Below are positions 38,501 to 48,195 of a stretch of 64,000 bases of DNA, piece by piece. The notes beneath the pieces are model-generated. The model worked only from the letters and a program-made list of their open reading frames with translations. It ran no database searches and was not told the DNA's origin. Numbering within the stretch: the first letter of the stretch is position 1; every line of letters begins with the position of its first letter. The stretch is from Ustulina deusta (lineage: Eukaryota > Ascomycota > Sordariomycetes > Xylariales > Xylariaceae), in contig JAJNNX010000014.1 of assembly GCA_023159155.1 (NCBI GenBank), positions 806,001 through 870,000 of the forward strand. The letters are read 5' to 3'. Position numbers and translations under genes: made by a program.

Positions 38501-39340
38501 ACAACACCGCGATCTTCATCGCAGAGGTCGGCCCAAGTCAACTGCAAAGGAGCACCCAAGTAGGCGACGCTACCCTGCAGGCGATTCTCACCCCCAGCCG
38601 CCGAGGCATGTTCGTTTGATTGAAGAATGACTTGATGACTGTGAAAGTGGCCGGTGAAAGTTCTACATGCGTGAGACAAAAGTCAGCGATGAGCAGCAGC
38701 GTCGGAACGCAGGAATTGGCACTAGCCTAGCAAGCGTCCTGAAATGATCGGGGCCAGTAAGCCCGCGGTACCGGACGGAATGCCCCATGTCGCTGCCATC
38801 GTCGCGGACAACGTGACGCTGCGTCACGGCCCGGTTGAGGGCCAGATGGGCAAACGCGACGGTGCGGGCGGCCGCCTCTGGGTCGAGCTTGGCCACGGCG
38901 GCCGTCAGCTCGGTTTGGTCTTCGCGGAAGGGCAAAACCAGCACGTCTCTGCCATCCCAGCTGTGGCTGCCGACGTCGTCGTAGAGCGAGACGAAGGGCT
39001 GCAAGCGCGGCATCTTGAGCGCCTCGAGGGCACTGGTGCTGTAGTCGCGGCGGTAGGCGAGGTCATGGTTCCCGAGGATCACGTCGACGTGCGGCACGCA
39101 GCCGCTCAGGTCGGCGAGGAAGCGGTACGCGGCCGAGAGCACCGCCGTCGGCTGCATCGAGCGCGCCGTCAGCACGTCGCCGCACACGACCACACGGCTC
39201 AGGCCAGGCGTCTGTCGCGCCACCGACACAATCCATTCCGCCGTCCGTCTTGTGCGTTCGAGGTCGTGCAGTCGGAAGTGGATGTCGCTGAGCAGTAGCC
39301 ATCGTGGGTGTGGTAGCAGTGGCATGGCTACTGGGTGCAT
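35557..39340 (-). CDS. Fused Mre11/SbcD-like metallophosphoesterase and Rad50/SbcC-like SMC ATPase
   Basis: Two exons, 39340-38727 and 38662-35557, give 1239 residues (1234 if Met6 is used). Residues 1-215 are a calcineurin-like phosphoesterase with all metal motifs: D19-x-H21, D55 (CGD), GNHD at 90-93, H165 (FAH), and GHFH at 209-212, the last formed across the splice. Residues about 230-310 resemble the SbcD capping region. An SMC-type ATPase follows: Walker A GDNGSGKST at 502-510, a coiled coil at about 640-760 and 935-1060, signature SGGERKRIDLA at 1130-1140, Walker B ILIDEAFDSLD at 1160-1170, and H-loop THSD at 1195-1198. By family, this predicts an ATP-controlled DNA end nuclease in one polypeptide. 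No CxxC zinc hook is visible, and the Q-loop position reads LGHES. The intron is best read as GC-AG (ag^gctagt; branch ctgac; 64 nt), since the nearby GT donor breaks the frame. Substrate and cellular role are inference. Confidence 0.88.
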
Positions 39341-39801
39341 TACCGAGGTACATCGAAGTGTGAATGCCGCGCGTGATGTCCGTACTAACTAAGGCAGCCA
39401 GCGATAGGTACCCACCTGTCATCATTCTGTTAGGGCAGTTTAGCCCCCGCCTACTTTCCAAATCTGGTTAAGTGCCTGCCTTAGGTACAAAATCAACCCC
39501 ACTAGAATCTCAAACTTCACTCTGTAAGTGCTACATACTTAAACAGCTCCGTCCTGTAAGTCGAGGTAACGCACAATTGTCTTGGTATCCTAAATTTTCA
39601 ATCCTAACTGTACAACATTTTCACGAACCGGTCATGCCCCATCGGATCCAATCCATTCTTTTGTCTCTTAACCTATATCCCTCCAATATCTCCGTACTCC
39701 TTATTTACGCCTCTTTTTGTTATCCATTGTGTCCCGTGGTAGCTGTTGCGCTTCCAACGCATATCCTCCATCTAAAGGTAGGGAACGAACATTGGGCCTC
39801 C
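39341..39801. other. Short intergenic region between two co-directional genes
   Basis: This 461-bp spacer lies between the end of the 838-residue gene and the start of the phosphoesterase-ATPase gene, both on the minus strand. It must hold the promoter of the latter. Pyrimidine-rich tracts on the plus strand around 39,590-39,720 are the only visible feature. Confidence 0.5.
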
Positions 39802-42318
39802 CTACTTTCCCTTCAGAACAAACGTATCTCCAGTCCATCCAAAGGCCCTGTTCAGCCTCCTGCCGTATCTCCTTGCCGTCGTAAACGGGAATTTTCCGCG
39901 AGGATGCGGCTCGTGGAATTGGATTCTGCTCTGGTCGCCCTCGAGCCTCTCGAACTGCCAGACGGAGCCGTACATCTTCTCGGCCATGAAAAGCCCCGGG
40001 GAAGTCATCGCATGCAAGAACTCGTTCCAGGATACCTCGCCGGGCGAGGAGGTCACGGCGGGGTTGAAAAACAGGGTGCGGAAAACTTTGAACGAGCGGG
40101 CATCTACGGCAACATGAACTGGCACCGCGGGCTCCTCGCGCGATTCATCGTTTTGGATGACAGCAGGCAGGCTGTCGGCCGGTTGAACCGAAGCGTGTGT
40201 CTTCGTTTTCGTCTTGGTTGTTGAGGTTATTGTTGAGGTTTTATCTCCCGTCAATTCGCCGATGTAGATTGTAGAAAGCGGTTTGTATAGGTCGACCAGA
40301 TCGGGATCCAAAACGGCTTCTCTACCCGAATTGGTGGCAGTCGTTGCAGGCTCAACCCACTCCGGTGTACGTCGCATTACGCGGCGATGAGTCGGCGCTG
40401 CCGATTGCCCGCATCTTGTGTACACAACACGGTCTACGGCGGCCCAAAACTCATCAAGGTTCTGTTCGGCTCGTCGCAGTGCTTCTACGTTCTGTTTGGT
40501 CCGCCTCTTCTCCACCGGGTAGCTGAATCTCTTATCGGACGGGGTACCGAGTCTAACTACCTGGCCGAGGTTCCTTTCGTTGAGAGCTGACATTACCGCA
40601 CCCCAAGGTTTAGTCCGTTCACCAAATTCCTTCTCGATATCTCCCAGCCGCTCAGCTAAGGCGTTCTCAAACCGCCGAGCCCATGGCAAGTAAAGGTTAA
40701 GCTGCGCGATGCACTGTGAGACGATAGCCAGGTCGCCAACCACGCTAGCAATGCGTGCCGATAATAGATCTTGAGCACGAGGTTCTGTCTCGAGCAATTT
40801 CCCCAGCTCATCCACTACCAGCGGGAGGCCAATGAAAAAAAGATCCCGGCCATTTTCCCACAGGAGACGGAGAAGGTAGAGGAGTTGTTCCTCGATGGGG
40901 TTCATTTTCACACCAGGCTTTGACATCACAAGGATCTCGGTAGTAGTCGAGTTTGGGGGCGGTTGGCGAACAAAGTATGAACGCCAGGGGGGAGAAGCAA
41001 CGACGCATTCCCGGAGTTGATTCAGCGGGCCTTTCGCTGTTTGGTATAGGTAGTGCCGAAATTTAAGGATGGTGTTCATGAATTCTTCCGGTAAGTCCTC
41101 GGTCGCTGAAATTGTGTCTTTGTGTTTGTCATGAAGCAGCCGCAATATCTGAGCTTGTTGATGCAGCTCCGTGAAGGCTCCAAGCTGCACGTAAGCCTCA
41201 AAAGCAATTGTGCCACATACACGAGCCCACAACGGTTTTCGATCGATGACCTTCAGCGCAGGATGACTCGCACCAAGCGTGTCCTTCAGTAATTCTTGTC
41301 TGTGTTCTTTGACCTCGATAAGTTGTTCCACAAAATACGCAGGATCTTCCCTCAATGCCCATTGATGGTCTTCAGCGGCAACTACTCTGCTACCGAGGAT
41401 TGACTCAACACGCGTCAGATCTAGCTTACTAGGCAGTCTATATGGGGCCTCAGCGGCTATGACCGCCAATGAATCGAAGCCAGTAGATTCTTTCTCCGTC
41501 TTAAGACGTGGCTCCGGTTGAACCGGGAAGGTAGGCCCGGTAAGATCCTCGGCTGGGATTTCGGCAAGGATTTGGGAACAGCTATCAACTAAAAATTGCA
41601 GAAGTTTCTCCTGCGCTTCGAGAACCAGTAGCCCTTCGCCTGGAAGGTATTGCGTACGCGATACCATCCAGTCGAAGGCATCGGGGTGGTCATCCCATGA
41701 TAACAGCTTACCGTATTCGGCGGCATCCCGGGCGCCATGCAAGACCATGGTATGACCATTCAGAAACACCGCGGTTAGATTCTTCGACACTAGTCCCAAG
41801 TGCATGGATTCAAAGTCAGCGGCGGCAAAACTAGTCGGTGGATTGCGTCCTCGCGCGTTCAGCAATAAAAGCAAGGTCTTGGGTTTGAGGAGGTCATCCT
41901 GATTAATGTGCGGCCATGTGTAGTGACTCTTGAACAGATCTCCTGATACTGCTGCTCCTTGCACCCTGTTGGTCCGACGGAACGCATCGAAATCAGGACG
42001 ATGAGATGCTGGCATGCCCGGCCAGGTGTCCAACAAGACCTTCTGCCTCTGCTGTCGCGTCTTCTTGGACCAACGCTTCTGAATCGTCAACTCGTGGCGA
42101 GATAAGATGGCGCGCAGAGTCTCGTAACTAGCGAAAATATTCCGTGACCTCATGCGAGCCTCGTTACGAACTTCTGTTGGAGTTGCCATGTGCACTGATG
42201 GGTCCATCTGCCTAACAAAAGCTTCGGGGTCCAATGAACCCCAGTCTGCTGGGTCATCGTCAACGCCCTCGCCCGTGGCGGCGAGCATATCCAATAATTC
42301 CTGATTTCTCCAAGTCAT
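39802..42318 (-). CDS. Conserved large fungal protein of unknown function
   Basis: One uninterrupted frame of 838 residues starts at ATG 42318 (MTWRNQELLDMLAATGEG). The layout recalls a widespread but uncharacterised fungal family: an N-terminal section with KKTRQQRQKVLLDTWPGMP, then a core LLLLLNARGRNPPTSFAAAD with FLNGHTMVLHG, SWDDHPDAFDWM and PGEGLLVLEAQEKLLQFLVD, and a C-terminal end with VSWNEFLHAM, SVWQFE, FHEPHPRGKFPF and ARRYGRRLNRAFGW. I recognise the pattern from memory of fungal genomes but know no biochemical function. No signal peptide or membrane helix is seen, so a cytosolic or nuclear protein is likely. It lies 461 bp upstream of, and co-directional with, the phosphoesterase-ATPase gene; any functional link is unproven. 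Confidence 0.85.
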   Translation of the reverse strand: MTWRNQELLDMLAATGEGVDDDPADWGSLDPEAFVRQMDPSVHMATPTEVRNEARMRSRNIFASYETLRAILSRHELTIQKRWSKKTRQQRQKVLLDTWPGMPASHRPDFDAFRRTNRVQGAAVSGDLFKSHYTWPHINQDDLLKPKTLLLLLNARGRNPPTSFAAADFESMHLGLVSKNLTAVFLNGHTMVLHGARDAAEYGKLLSWDDHPDAFDWMVSRTQYLPGEGLLVLEAQEKLLQFLVDSCSQILAEIPAEDLTGPTFPVQPEPRLKTEKESTGFDSLAVIAAEAPYRLPSKLDLTRVESILGSRVVAAEDHQWALREDPAYFVEQLIEVKEHRQELLKDTLGASHPALKVIDRKPLWARVCGTIAFEAYVQLGAFTELHQQAQILRLLHDKHKDTISATEDLPEEFMNTILKFRHYLYQTAKGPLNQLRECVVASPPWRSYFVRQPPPNSTTTEILVMSKPGVKMNPIEEQLLYLLRLLWENGRDLFFIGLPLVVDELGKLLETEPRAQDLLSARIASVVGDLAIVSQCIAQLNLYLPWARRFENALAERLGDIEKEFGERTKPWGAVMSALNERNLGQVVRLGTPSDKRFSYPVEKRRTKQNVEALRRAEQNLDEFWAAVDRVVYTRCGQSAAPTHRRVMRRTPEWVEPATTATNSGREAVLDPDLVDLYKPLSTIYIGELTGDKTSTITSTTKTKTKTHASVQPADSLPAVIQNDESREEPAVPVHVAVDARSFKVFRTLFFNPAVTSSPGEVSWNEFLHAMTSPGLFMAEKMYGSVWQFERLEGDQSRIQFHEPHPRGKFPFTTARRYGRRLNRAFGWTGDTFVLKGK

Positions 42319-43167
42319 GTTCTACATGCGAGAGGTCAGCGCACAAAGCTGCTCAATGGTGAAAGCCATCTAAATCACCCCATGCAGCTTACCTAATGTT
42401 AGAAGCCTGGTAGCTTAAGATCATTCAGGGTGGGGTGTACTCCGAGTCAGATTTGAGCGGGCGAACTGTCATAGTAAAATAGTGCGAACGGGCAAATGGG
42501 TTGGGGGAGACATCGACCTCCCTGCACCGTGAGGGGTAGCCCGGAGTCGGCCCTTACAGTGGCTCAAAAAAAGTCCCGTCCGCATTTTTCGGACCGAAAT
42601 ATCTTCACACAAAGTGTAATGTCTGGCCTAATTCATAAGTAAATTCATAAGTAAAGGATAAATAAAGGTAATTTTCTAAAGTATAACCTCTTTTTTTAAT
42701 ATCATGTAATTTTTTCAAATTATTTGCTTTTAAATTTGCGGAAAGGTACAAGGGACAGTTCCTATTTCTTACCCCTCACGGTGGTTCCCATGTCAATTAC
42801 TCCGTCCTTCTCACAACTTCGAACAATACAACTTTCTATGGTGAAGGGTTTTGAACTTGAACAGAAAAGGGACGGGACTTGTTTCGAGTGACTGTAGGTA
42901 CGATGCAAGGGACAGTGTCTATAATACCCCTCACAGTAGATGTCACGTAACTGAGTCTTCATTCACATCATCCTTGATACAACCAATTGCTCAACAATAG
43001 CAGAGATTACCCCTTTCGCTCGTCTAGATATATGCCACTCCGATGCGGCACTCCTCAAGAGCACCAGTATTATCCCCCCTTTAATAACCATAATTGAGAT
43101 AAACATGCCCTCAGCAGAGGAAAAAACAATCCATGAGGCGGCTCTGAGTAGGTTATTAGCTTCTGAG
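42319..43167. other. Intergenic region containing a MITE-like element
   Basis: Apart from the element at 42526-42937 nothing is recognised. An AT-rich patch (about 42,620-42,740) lies inside the element. Confidence 0.5.
42526..42937. mobile_element. MITE-like element with terminal inverted repeats
   Basis: The left end accgtgaggggta (42526-42538) is mirrored by tacccctcacagt at the right end (42925-42937). The inverted similarity continues inward for about 80 bp: acagtggctcaaaaaaagtc on the left against acagtcactcgaaacaagtc read from the right. A further copy of the right terminus (about 38 bp, ending 42782) lies inside. There is no coding capacity. The bases ta follow the right end and ca precedes the left, so a TA target duplication, as in Tc1/pogo relatives, is possible but not certain. 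Confidence 0.65.
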
Positions 43168-45526
43168 TCAACTTGGATCCGAGGGTAGACTCACTGCAGG
43201 GCTAAAATTTGATGACCAGCTCCCCGTATCACATCTCGCACGGCCCGTGCTCGCGGCCGTGCTCCAACTCTGCGCCCCAATTGTGAACTGTATATAGTCG
43301 CTGGGATTCCCGCCTGCTTCGGGCGTGATGACGAGTGAGAGGGGCAGCTTCGAGTTGAAATCGAGCGAATGGCCATCACCAGCACCGATAAGCGCGGGAT
43401 CTACGCCGTTGGGCGCGAAACCAAGCGTGCCGATGACATTACCCGCCCCGTCCTTCATCGTCGCTTGTTCGATAAAGTAATTGAATAGCCGTTCGGTCCC
43501 GGGGCCGTTGGTTCCCTTCCATTCCTCGTCTTCTTGGAGGTGGACCGAGCAAGTGCCCGGCGTGTAGCCCTGGTCGGTCGTTGGGACGATGTCGTAATTA
43601 ACCCAGCCCGCACCTAGCTTTCCGCCGTGTTTCCAGTTCAATGGATTGTTGAGGTCATCTCCGTCGCAGCCTGTATGATTCCGTTAGCACAGAATGGGCA
43701 TGGAAGACACGAACTAAAAATAAGCCCATCTAGTCCATATAGTCCACGGAGACCTCACTATCCATAATGGTGGTCATATTATTGACACAGTTAGCCTCCA
43801 TGTTTTCCGAAATATCCAGGCCTTGTGGCCAATCGATTCCAAGCCGGACTTCGTATCGTGTGCCTGAGTTATAAGTACGGCTAATAGAACCACTGTTGTA
43901 GTCGTGTTCCCCCTGTGCAGTAGCATCGGTACAGAATCTGGCAATCTTCCCGCTGAGATCATCCCGGCCGAGGAATTTGTTAACTCCACCCCCTGTGCAA
44001 CGAAGGCCCTGGGGATAACCCGGATCCGCGGGTCCTGCGCCTGTGGCGCCATATTTTAGCACTTTATCGATGACAGCACTCGACATCTCTGTGTACCCCG
44101 AGCCCTTAAGATGCATGATACGCGCCCAAGCAATTGGGAGAATTCCGTACTTGGTATCCTCCTGAGCTAACTGGTTTAAAACGGCTGTCATCGAGTCTAC
44201 GCTGTCGTATGCGGAGTTGAGCGCAGAGAGATTTCCGTTCGCCGCTTGGATCTGATCTGTTGTCGATTTGCCATCTTTCGGTGGGATCAAGATAGAATCA
44301 ACCACATCGAAAAGTGTGCCAGGGCCTAAACCGTCTATCGAGGAAGGATCTCCATATGGGCTCCCGTAGTGTATGATCCATGTCCGCTGGTCGATTGGCA
44401 TCCTGTGGTAGGTGTAGTCGCTTTCCACTTCACAAAATCTGTGTCCGTCGAACTGCTGCTCAAATTCGTCCACAAAGTAAATCCCGCCAAGGGCGGTCTC
44501 TAAACTGTTAACGACTTCCCTAATGACATCATTGAGTCTAATTCTAGTCAACTAAAAGGGAACTTTCATAATTGCGGTGCAAGACGTACCTCAGAATAAG
44601 AGAGTTCATGTCTTGCCGAAGGCTTGTAGTGAGATAAGCGGGAGTTTTATACAACGGTGCCCAGCTGGTCGTATCACACTGTGTGTTGTTATCATTCCAA
44701 AGCCGAATGTACCCGGTAACGTATCTACGGATAATGTATTAGCTCTTATTACCTTTTTCATAAATGGGATTTCCTATCGCGAATTCACACACAATTGAAA
44801 TTCAGGGTTAGCCGTCCTTCCCTTCGCCAGAATGTTCGTGAGGCTATTGGCAATTTGAAGCTCAAAAGTCTTGTTGGGACCATTCAACTTTCCCTGGGCG
44901 GCTGTAAGGGCAGCACTGCAATCCATCTAGTCAGAGTTAGTTCTCTAGGTTGGTAACTGAAAACTAGAAGAGGAAGTGAACACTTACGCCGTACCCAACC
45001 CATTGATATAGGCAAGAATTAAAAATCTGGCGTAACTCTTAACGACTATCCACTAATACTCAGATTATAGGGAATATCTTACTTCTAGAAAACCAAGGTC
45101 ATCCCACGAAAGACTCACAGTCCCTATCTGTGGATTTTCCATCTTGGGAAAATTTGCTTTTTGGTTTGGCAATAAAAGGTCGATCTGGTTATCGGCATCC
45201 GTATTCGGGTCGGAGCAAGATGCAAAGACGAAAGTTCGTGAGCTAGTGTTCCCCGGGAATCTCTCGTCCTGATTCATCTGATTGGGATATGACATCTTGA
45301 AACGACTGCAGGCCCCATTCAGCAAATCGCTAGGCACATCTGCGCTAATGCCGGCAGAGAAGGAGTCGCCAATGGCAAACCACTCTGTGATATCTCGATT
45401 TAGAGCTGGAGGGACATATTTGGGGATGGCTGGATCGACGTCGCGAGCAATGTTTTGATCGGAAGGATTAGCTGAGCCTAGGCTGAGCCCGACCAGGAAA
45501 GCTAGGGGAAAATGAGGTTGAAACAT
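43168..45526 (-). CDS. Secreted GDSL/SGNH hydrolase-like protein
   Basis: Six exons on the minus strand, 45526-45083, 45026-44988, 44926-44793, 44724-44590, 44543-43759 and 43670-43168, keep frame through all junctions and give 679 residues. A signal peptide (MFQPHFPLAFLVGLSLGSA) is followed by the SGNH block I nucleophile region WFAIGDSFSAGI (Ser55). The His block appears as FDGHRFCE (Asp283, His285). SGNH enzymes hydrolyse ester bonds of lipids or acetylated sugars outside the cell. Block III, usually GxND and part of the oxyanion hole, here reads SLSWDDLGF (141-143), so activity may be altered. The C-terminal 180 residues (WKHGGKLGAGWVNYD, QEDEEWKGTNGPG, QFTIGAQSW) form an extra domain I do not recognise. 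The substrate is unknown. Confidence 0.82.
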
Positions 45527-47187
45527 TGTGCAAGGCTGGTTATATGGCTTGCTGCTCAAAATAGTCTGAGCGTGGCGAGTTTGAATGATGAACGGACGTG
45601 ATCCGGCGCGATTCTTAAAGATTGGGCTCTCAGGTTATGTATATACCCATGTAAGCAAGGCAAGGGAGACGCTGCTGATAGCAGAAACCGTACCAAAATC
45701 CAGGAACAGCAAACAGCTAAACAAACTTGAAACAACACGGGACAGGGATTGTGTAGCAGTCTGGCGCCTTAGAAAACGATAAAATATACCTAGGTCAGGG
45801 TATTTTGGCCCCGTGGCCTCCCATGGTAAAACTTTTTCAGCAGTTCATATTTAAACCCATCCTTTCCTTTGCCCCTTATCCCTCCAATCCAAAGCGATCC
45901 AATGGTTTTCTGGAAGGAAACTGTAAACCTAGCTTGTGAAGACGAGAGAAAAACTTGGTTGCGACATTTTTGGGTATTTCACTCGGCTTAACAGGGAAAA
46001 GAAATAAGAGAATATATTGGGTCCCAGGGTACAACTCTACTGTACACATCGCCTACCACATCAAATTAGCTGATGTATCTGGAATATAAATAGTACCCAT
46101 TTAGCGCATGTCTGTTGCGCCGTGGGCCTTTAGTGACGGACGCATATATCCGTTGGCGCGAATTTCGTTCCCTCGCCGGCAGGTTAATTTTGAATCGGAC
46201 CTTCAGCCACATATGACAACATTAAACGCGAAGCGACCTCCCACAGACTGGAAGATGCCGATGCGAACAAGTTCGACTATACGTCTGTCTCGGGCCATTC
46301 GCTCAGTTGTAGAGCCCTCGCCTCTTTGGGTTGTTTCTTCGTTTGGGAGACAATTAAGCGCATACTCGTGCACATGCTCATGCACTTCGATATTCGTTAT
46401 GTGGAGGTTTGTCAGAAGCGCCTGGTGGATAAGATAAGCCGGATGGCTTTCTAGTGTTGCGGAAATTTGCTACTCCTCGCCTATACTTTGCACACAAGAA
46501 GTCGTGACAAAGACTTCGTATCCGAGTGCAGTACCAAGAACGTGGCAAAAGCGCCAATTGAACACGGGTCTTTACCACTCATTGGAAATTTCGAGACTCT
46601 CAATAAAAAAAAGTTAATTGCTGGCCGCCGTTTACACTTTCTTGGAGCTGACGTGTTTGCGTAGGATGGCCAATGTTTTCTCCCAAGTTTCCAGGTCTAC
46701 CACACTCATCTGCAAGATCTAGTCTGGCGCACCGTACTTGCGCTTTCTGGGACAACTATACGGAATAGACCAATTATCATTGCTAGAATGGAATCTTAGG
46801 ATCCTCGACTTGTTTACTCCAGCTTGAGAATGGTAATCCTGAAAAGAACACTCCGGCCTCTTCCACGAAACTTGGACGGGTGAGCAGGAATGGCCCCTCT
46901 ATCACCAAGAATTACAATCCTAGACTAATTGAATATTAAGTTGAGTTTAGATAATGCCTATCCCAATACGGCGATCTCCCAGACGCTGATTGGCCAATTC
47001 GAGAAGGCGCTATAGGAACTATCGTCGACGTCATCGACTCAATGCTAGTTCATTACGTCAGAGCCTATGGTAATACCACCTTGTTGCAAGCACTGCAGAC
47101 TTCTCTTTATTTAGAGAGTGTGTTGGGTTAGAAACGCCACGATTGGCCAGAGAAAGTCATCATCAAGTCTCATTCCTACCTACCAAC
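45527..47187. other. Intergenic, nothing identified
   Basis: Divergent promoters of the GDSL gene (-) and the small disordered-protein gene (+) lie here. A 109-codon frame at 46108-46437 (+) has its own ATG but no recognisable composition or splice context, and I do not call it. Confidence 0.5.
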
Positions 47188-47744
47188 ATGGAACCTTCCG
47201 GCGCACTACAACCCCCTCGAAACGCGGCCTATGAGACAGAAGGCAATCCCGTAACATCGACCCCAGCGGAAGAACGCGCAGCTCACCATCATGGCCACGG
47301 ACGCCCTGTAGCCGAGCGCGTTCCTGGGAATCAGTCTTCGGGTATCCAAGACGCGGTCCCCTCAAGTCTAGGGTGGGGCGTGCATGGCGCGCCGGCCGGA
47401 GAAGAGCGATTTGGCCGGACGCAGGAGGAAGTTGGGTGGCATGGCGAGTTGGAGGGCGATCAGATGCGAGCACTCGGGGAGGGCCAGGTAGCTGAAGCCG
47501 TGGCTCGCAAGTCTGGAGCTACCGGGTCACAACCGGACCTGGCGAGTGAGCTTGACCGGTGGGTGCACTTTCTTTGCGGTGGTTTCTGTGGGAACACAAA
47601 GTACAATTACTTACGACATCCGCCGATAGGAAGAAAAGCGAGCAGGCTGAGGCGAGGGGTGCCATGAAGGAGCGGAGAAGACGCGGAGAGATTGAGAATG
47701 GTGGGACTCGTGGAGTGGATACTGAACTTGACAAGGCTTTCTGA
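47188..47744 (+). CDS. Small disordered conserved fungal protein
   Basis: Two exons, 47188-47558 and 47630-47744, separated by a 71-nt intron (donor gtgggt, branch cttac, acceptor gatag), give 161 residues. The protein is hydrophilic and lacks hydrophobic core segments, signal peptide or membrane helix. Recurrent features are GNPVTSTPAEERAAHHHGHG, a GWGVHGAPAGEE stretch and the basic/acidic tail KKSEQAEARGAMKERRRRGE. I recall similar small proteins in other ascomycetes, but none with a defined role. Unspliced, the frame would end in an unrelated tail (to 47667), whereas splicing restores a charged helix. The ATG at 47188 was chosen because the longer frame begins with TTG. Confidence 0.75.
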
Positions 47745-48195
47745 GATAGGAATAATGGGTTTACGAGAATTTATAAAAGTAATTATTCGTGATGATCTCC
47801 TCTGACACCTCGTGAAAATAAAATGTCACAATTGTGCTCTCCCTGTTACCTAGTCTGCTTTCGCCAAATCAGCAAATAATAGACACTGTGTGCCCAAGGC
47901 TAGACTACCCTCATCGCGCCCCAGACGGGATGAAGTCATGAGTCCCGATAAAATTAGTGTGATTGTACGCATTTCTAATCTTAAAACTCCAAGAAAAACA
48001 ACTGCCGCGATTTTTGGGTCCCTTCTTCCGGTCGGGGAGGACATGCAGGGGGTCGATTATATCCGCGCGGGGTTAGGGATAGCAGATCACCAGCATGTTC
48101 AAATATCGTCGCTTATATTCCGTAAAAGTCTCGGAGTTTTCGTTATTACCTAGCTTTCTTCTTTCCAACTGAGATATCCGTGACAGAAATCAAAC
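47745..48195. other. Intergenic region upstream of the aldehyde dehydrogenase gene
   Basis: 451 bp holding the 3' end of the preceding gene and the promoter of the dehydrogenase. No repeat or gene seen. Confidence 0.5.

Noticed and set aside
35557..38679. Treating the 1040-codon frame as a separate stand-alone Rad50-like gene
   Set aside because: Its first codon is not ATG, it begins in the middle of the phosphoesterase GHFH motif, and joining it to the upstream frame keeps phase exactly (3720 nt).
38744..39298. 184-codon plus-strand frame over the phosphoesterase exon
   Set aside because: It lies antisense to a conserved domain, has low-complexity valine/glycine-rich composition and no motif; it is a shadow.
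35557..39340. Bacterial contamination or a recent bacterial insertion as source of the phosphoesterase-ATPase fusion
   Set aside because: The gene has a spliceosomal-type intron and lies between clear fungal genes on the same strand, with no change in base composition that I can see.
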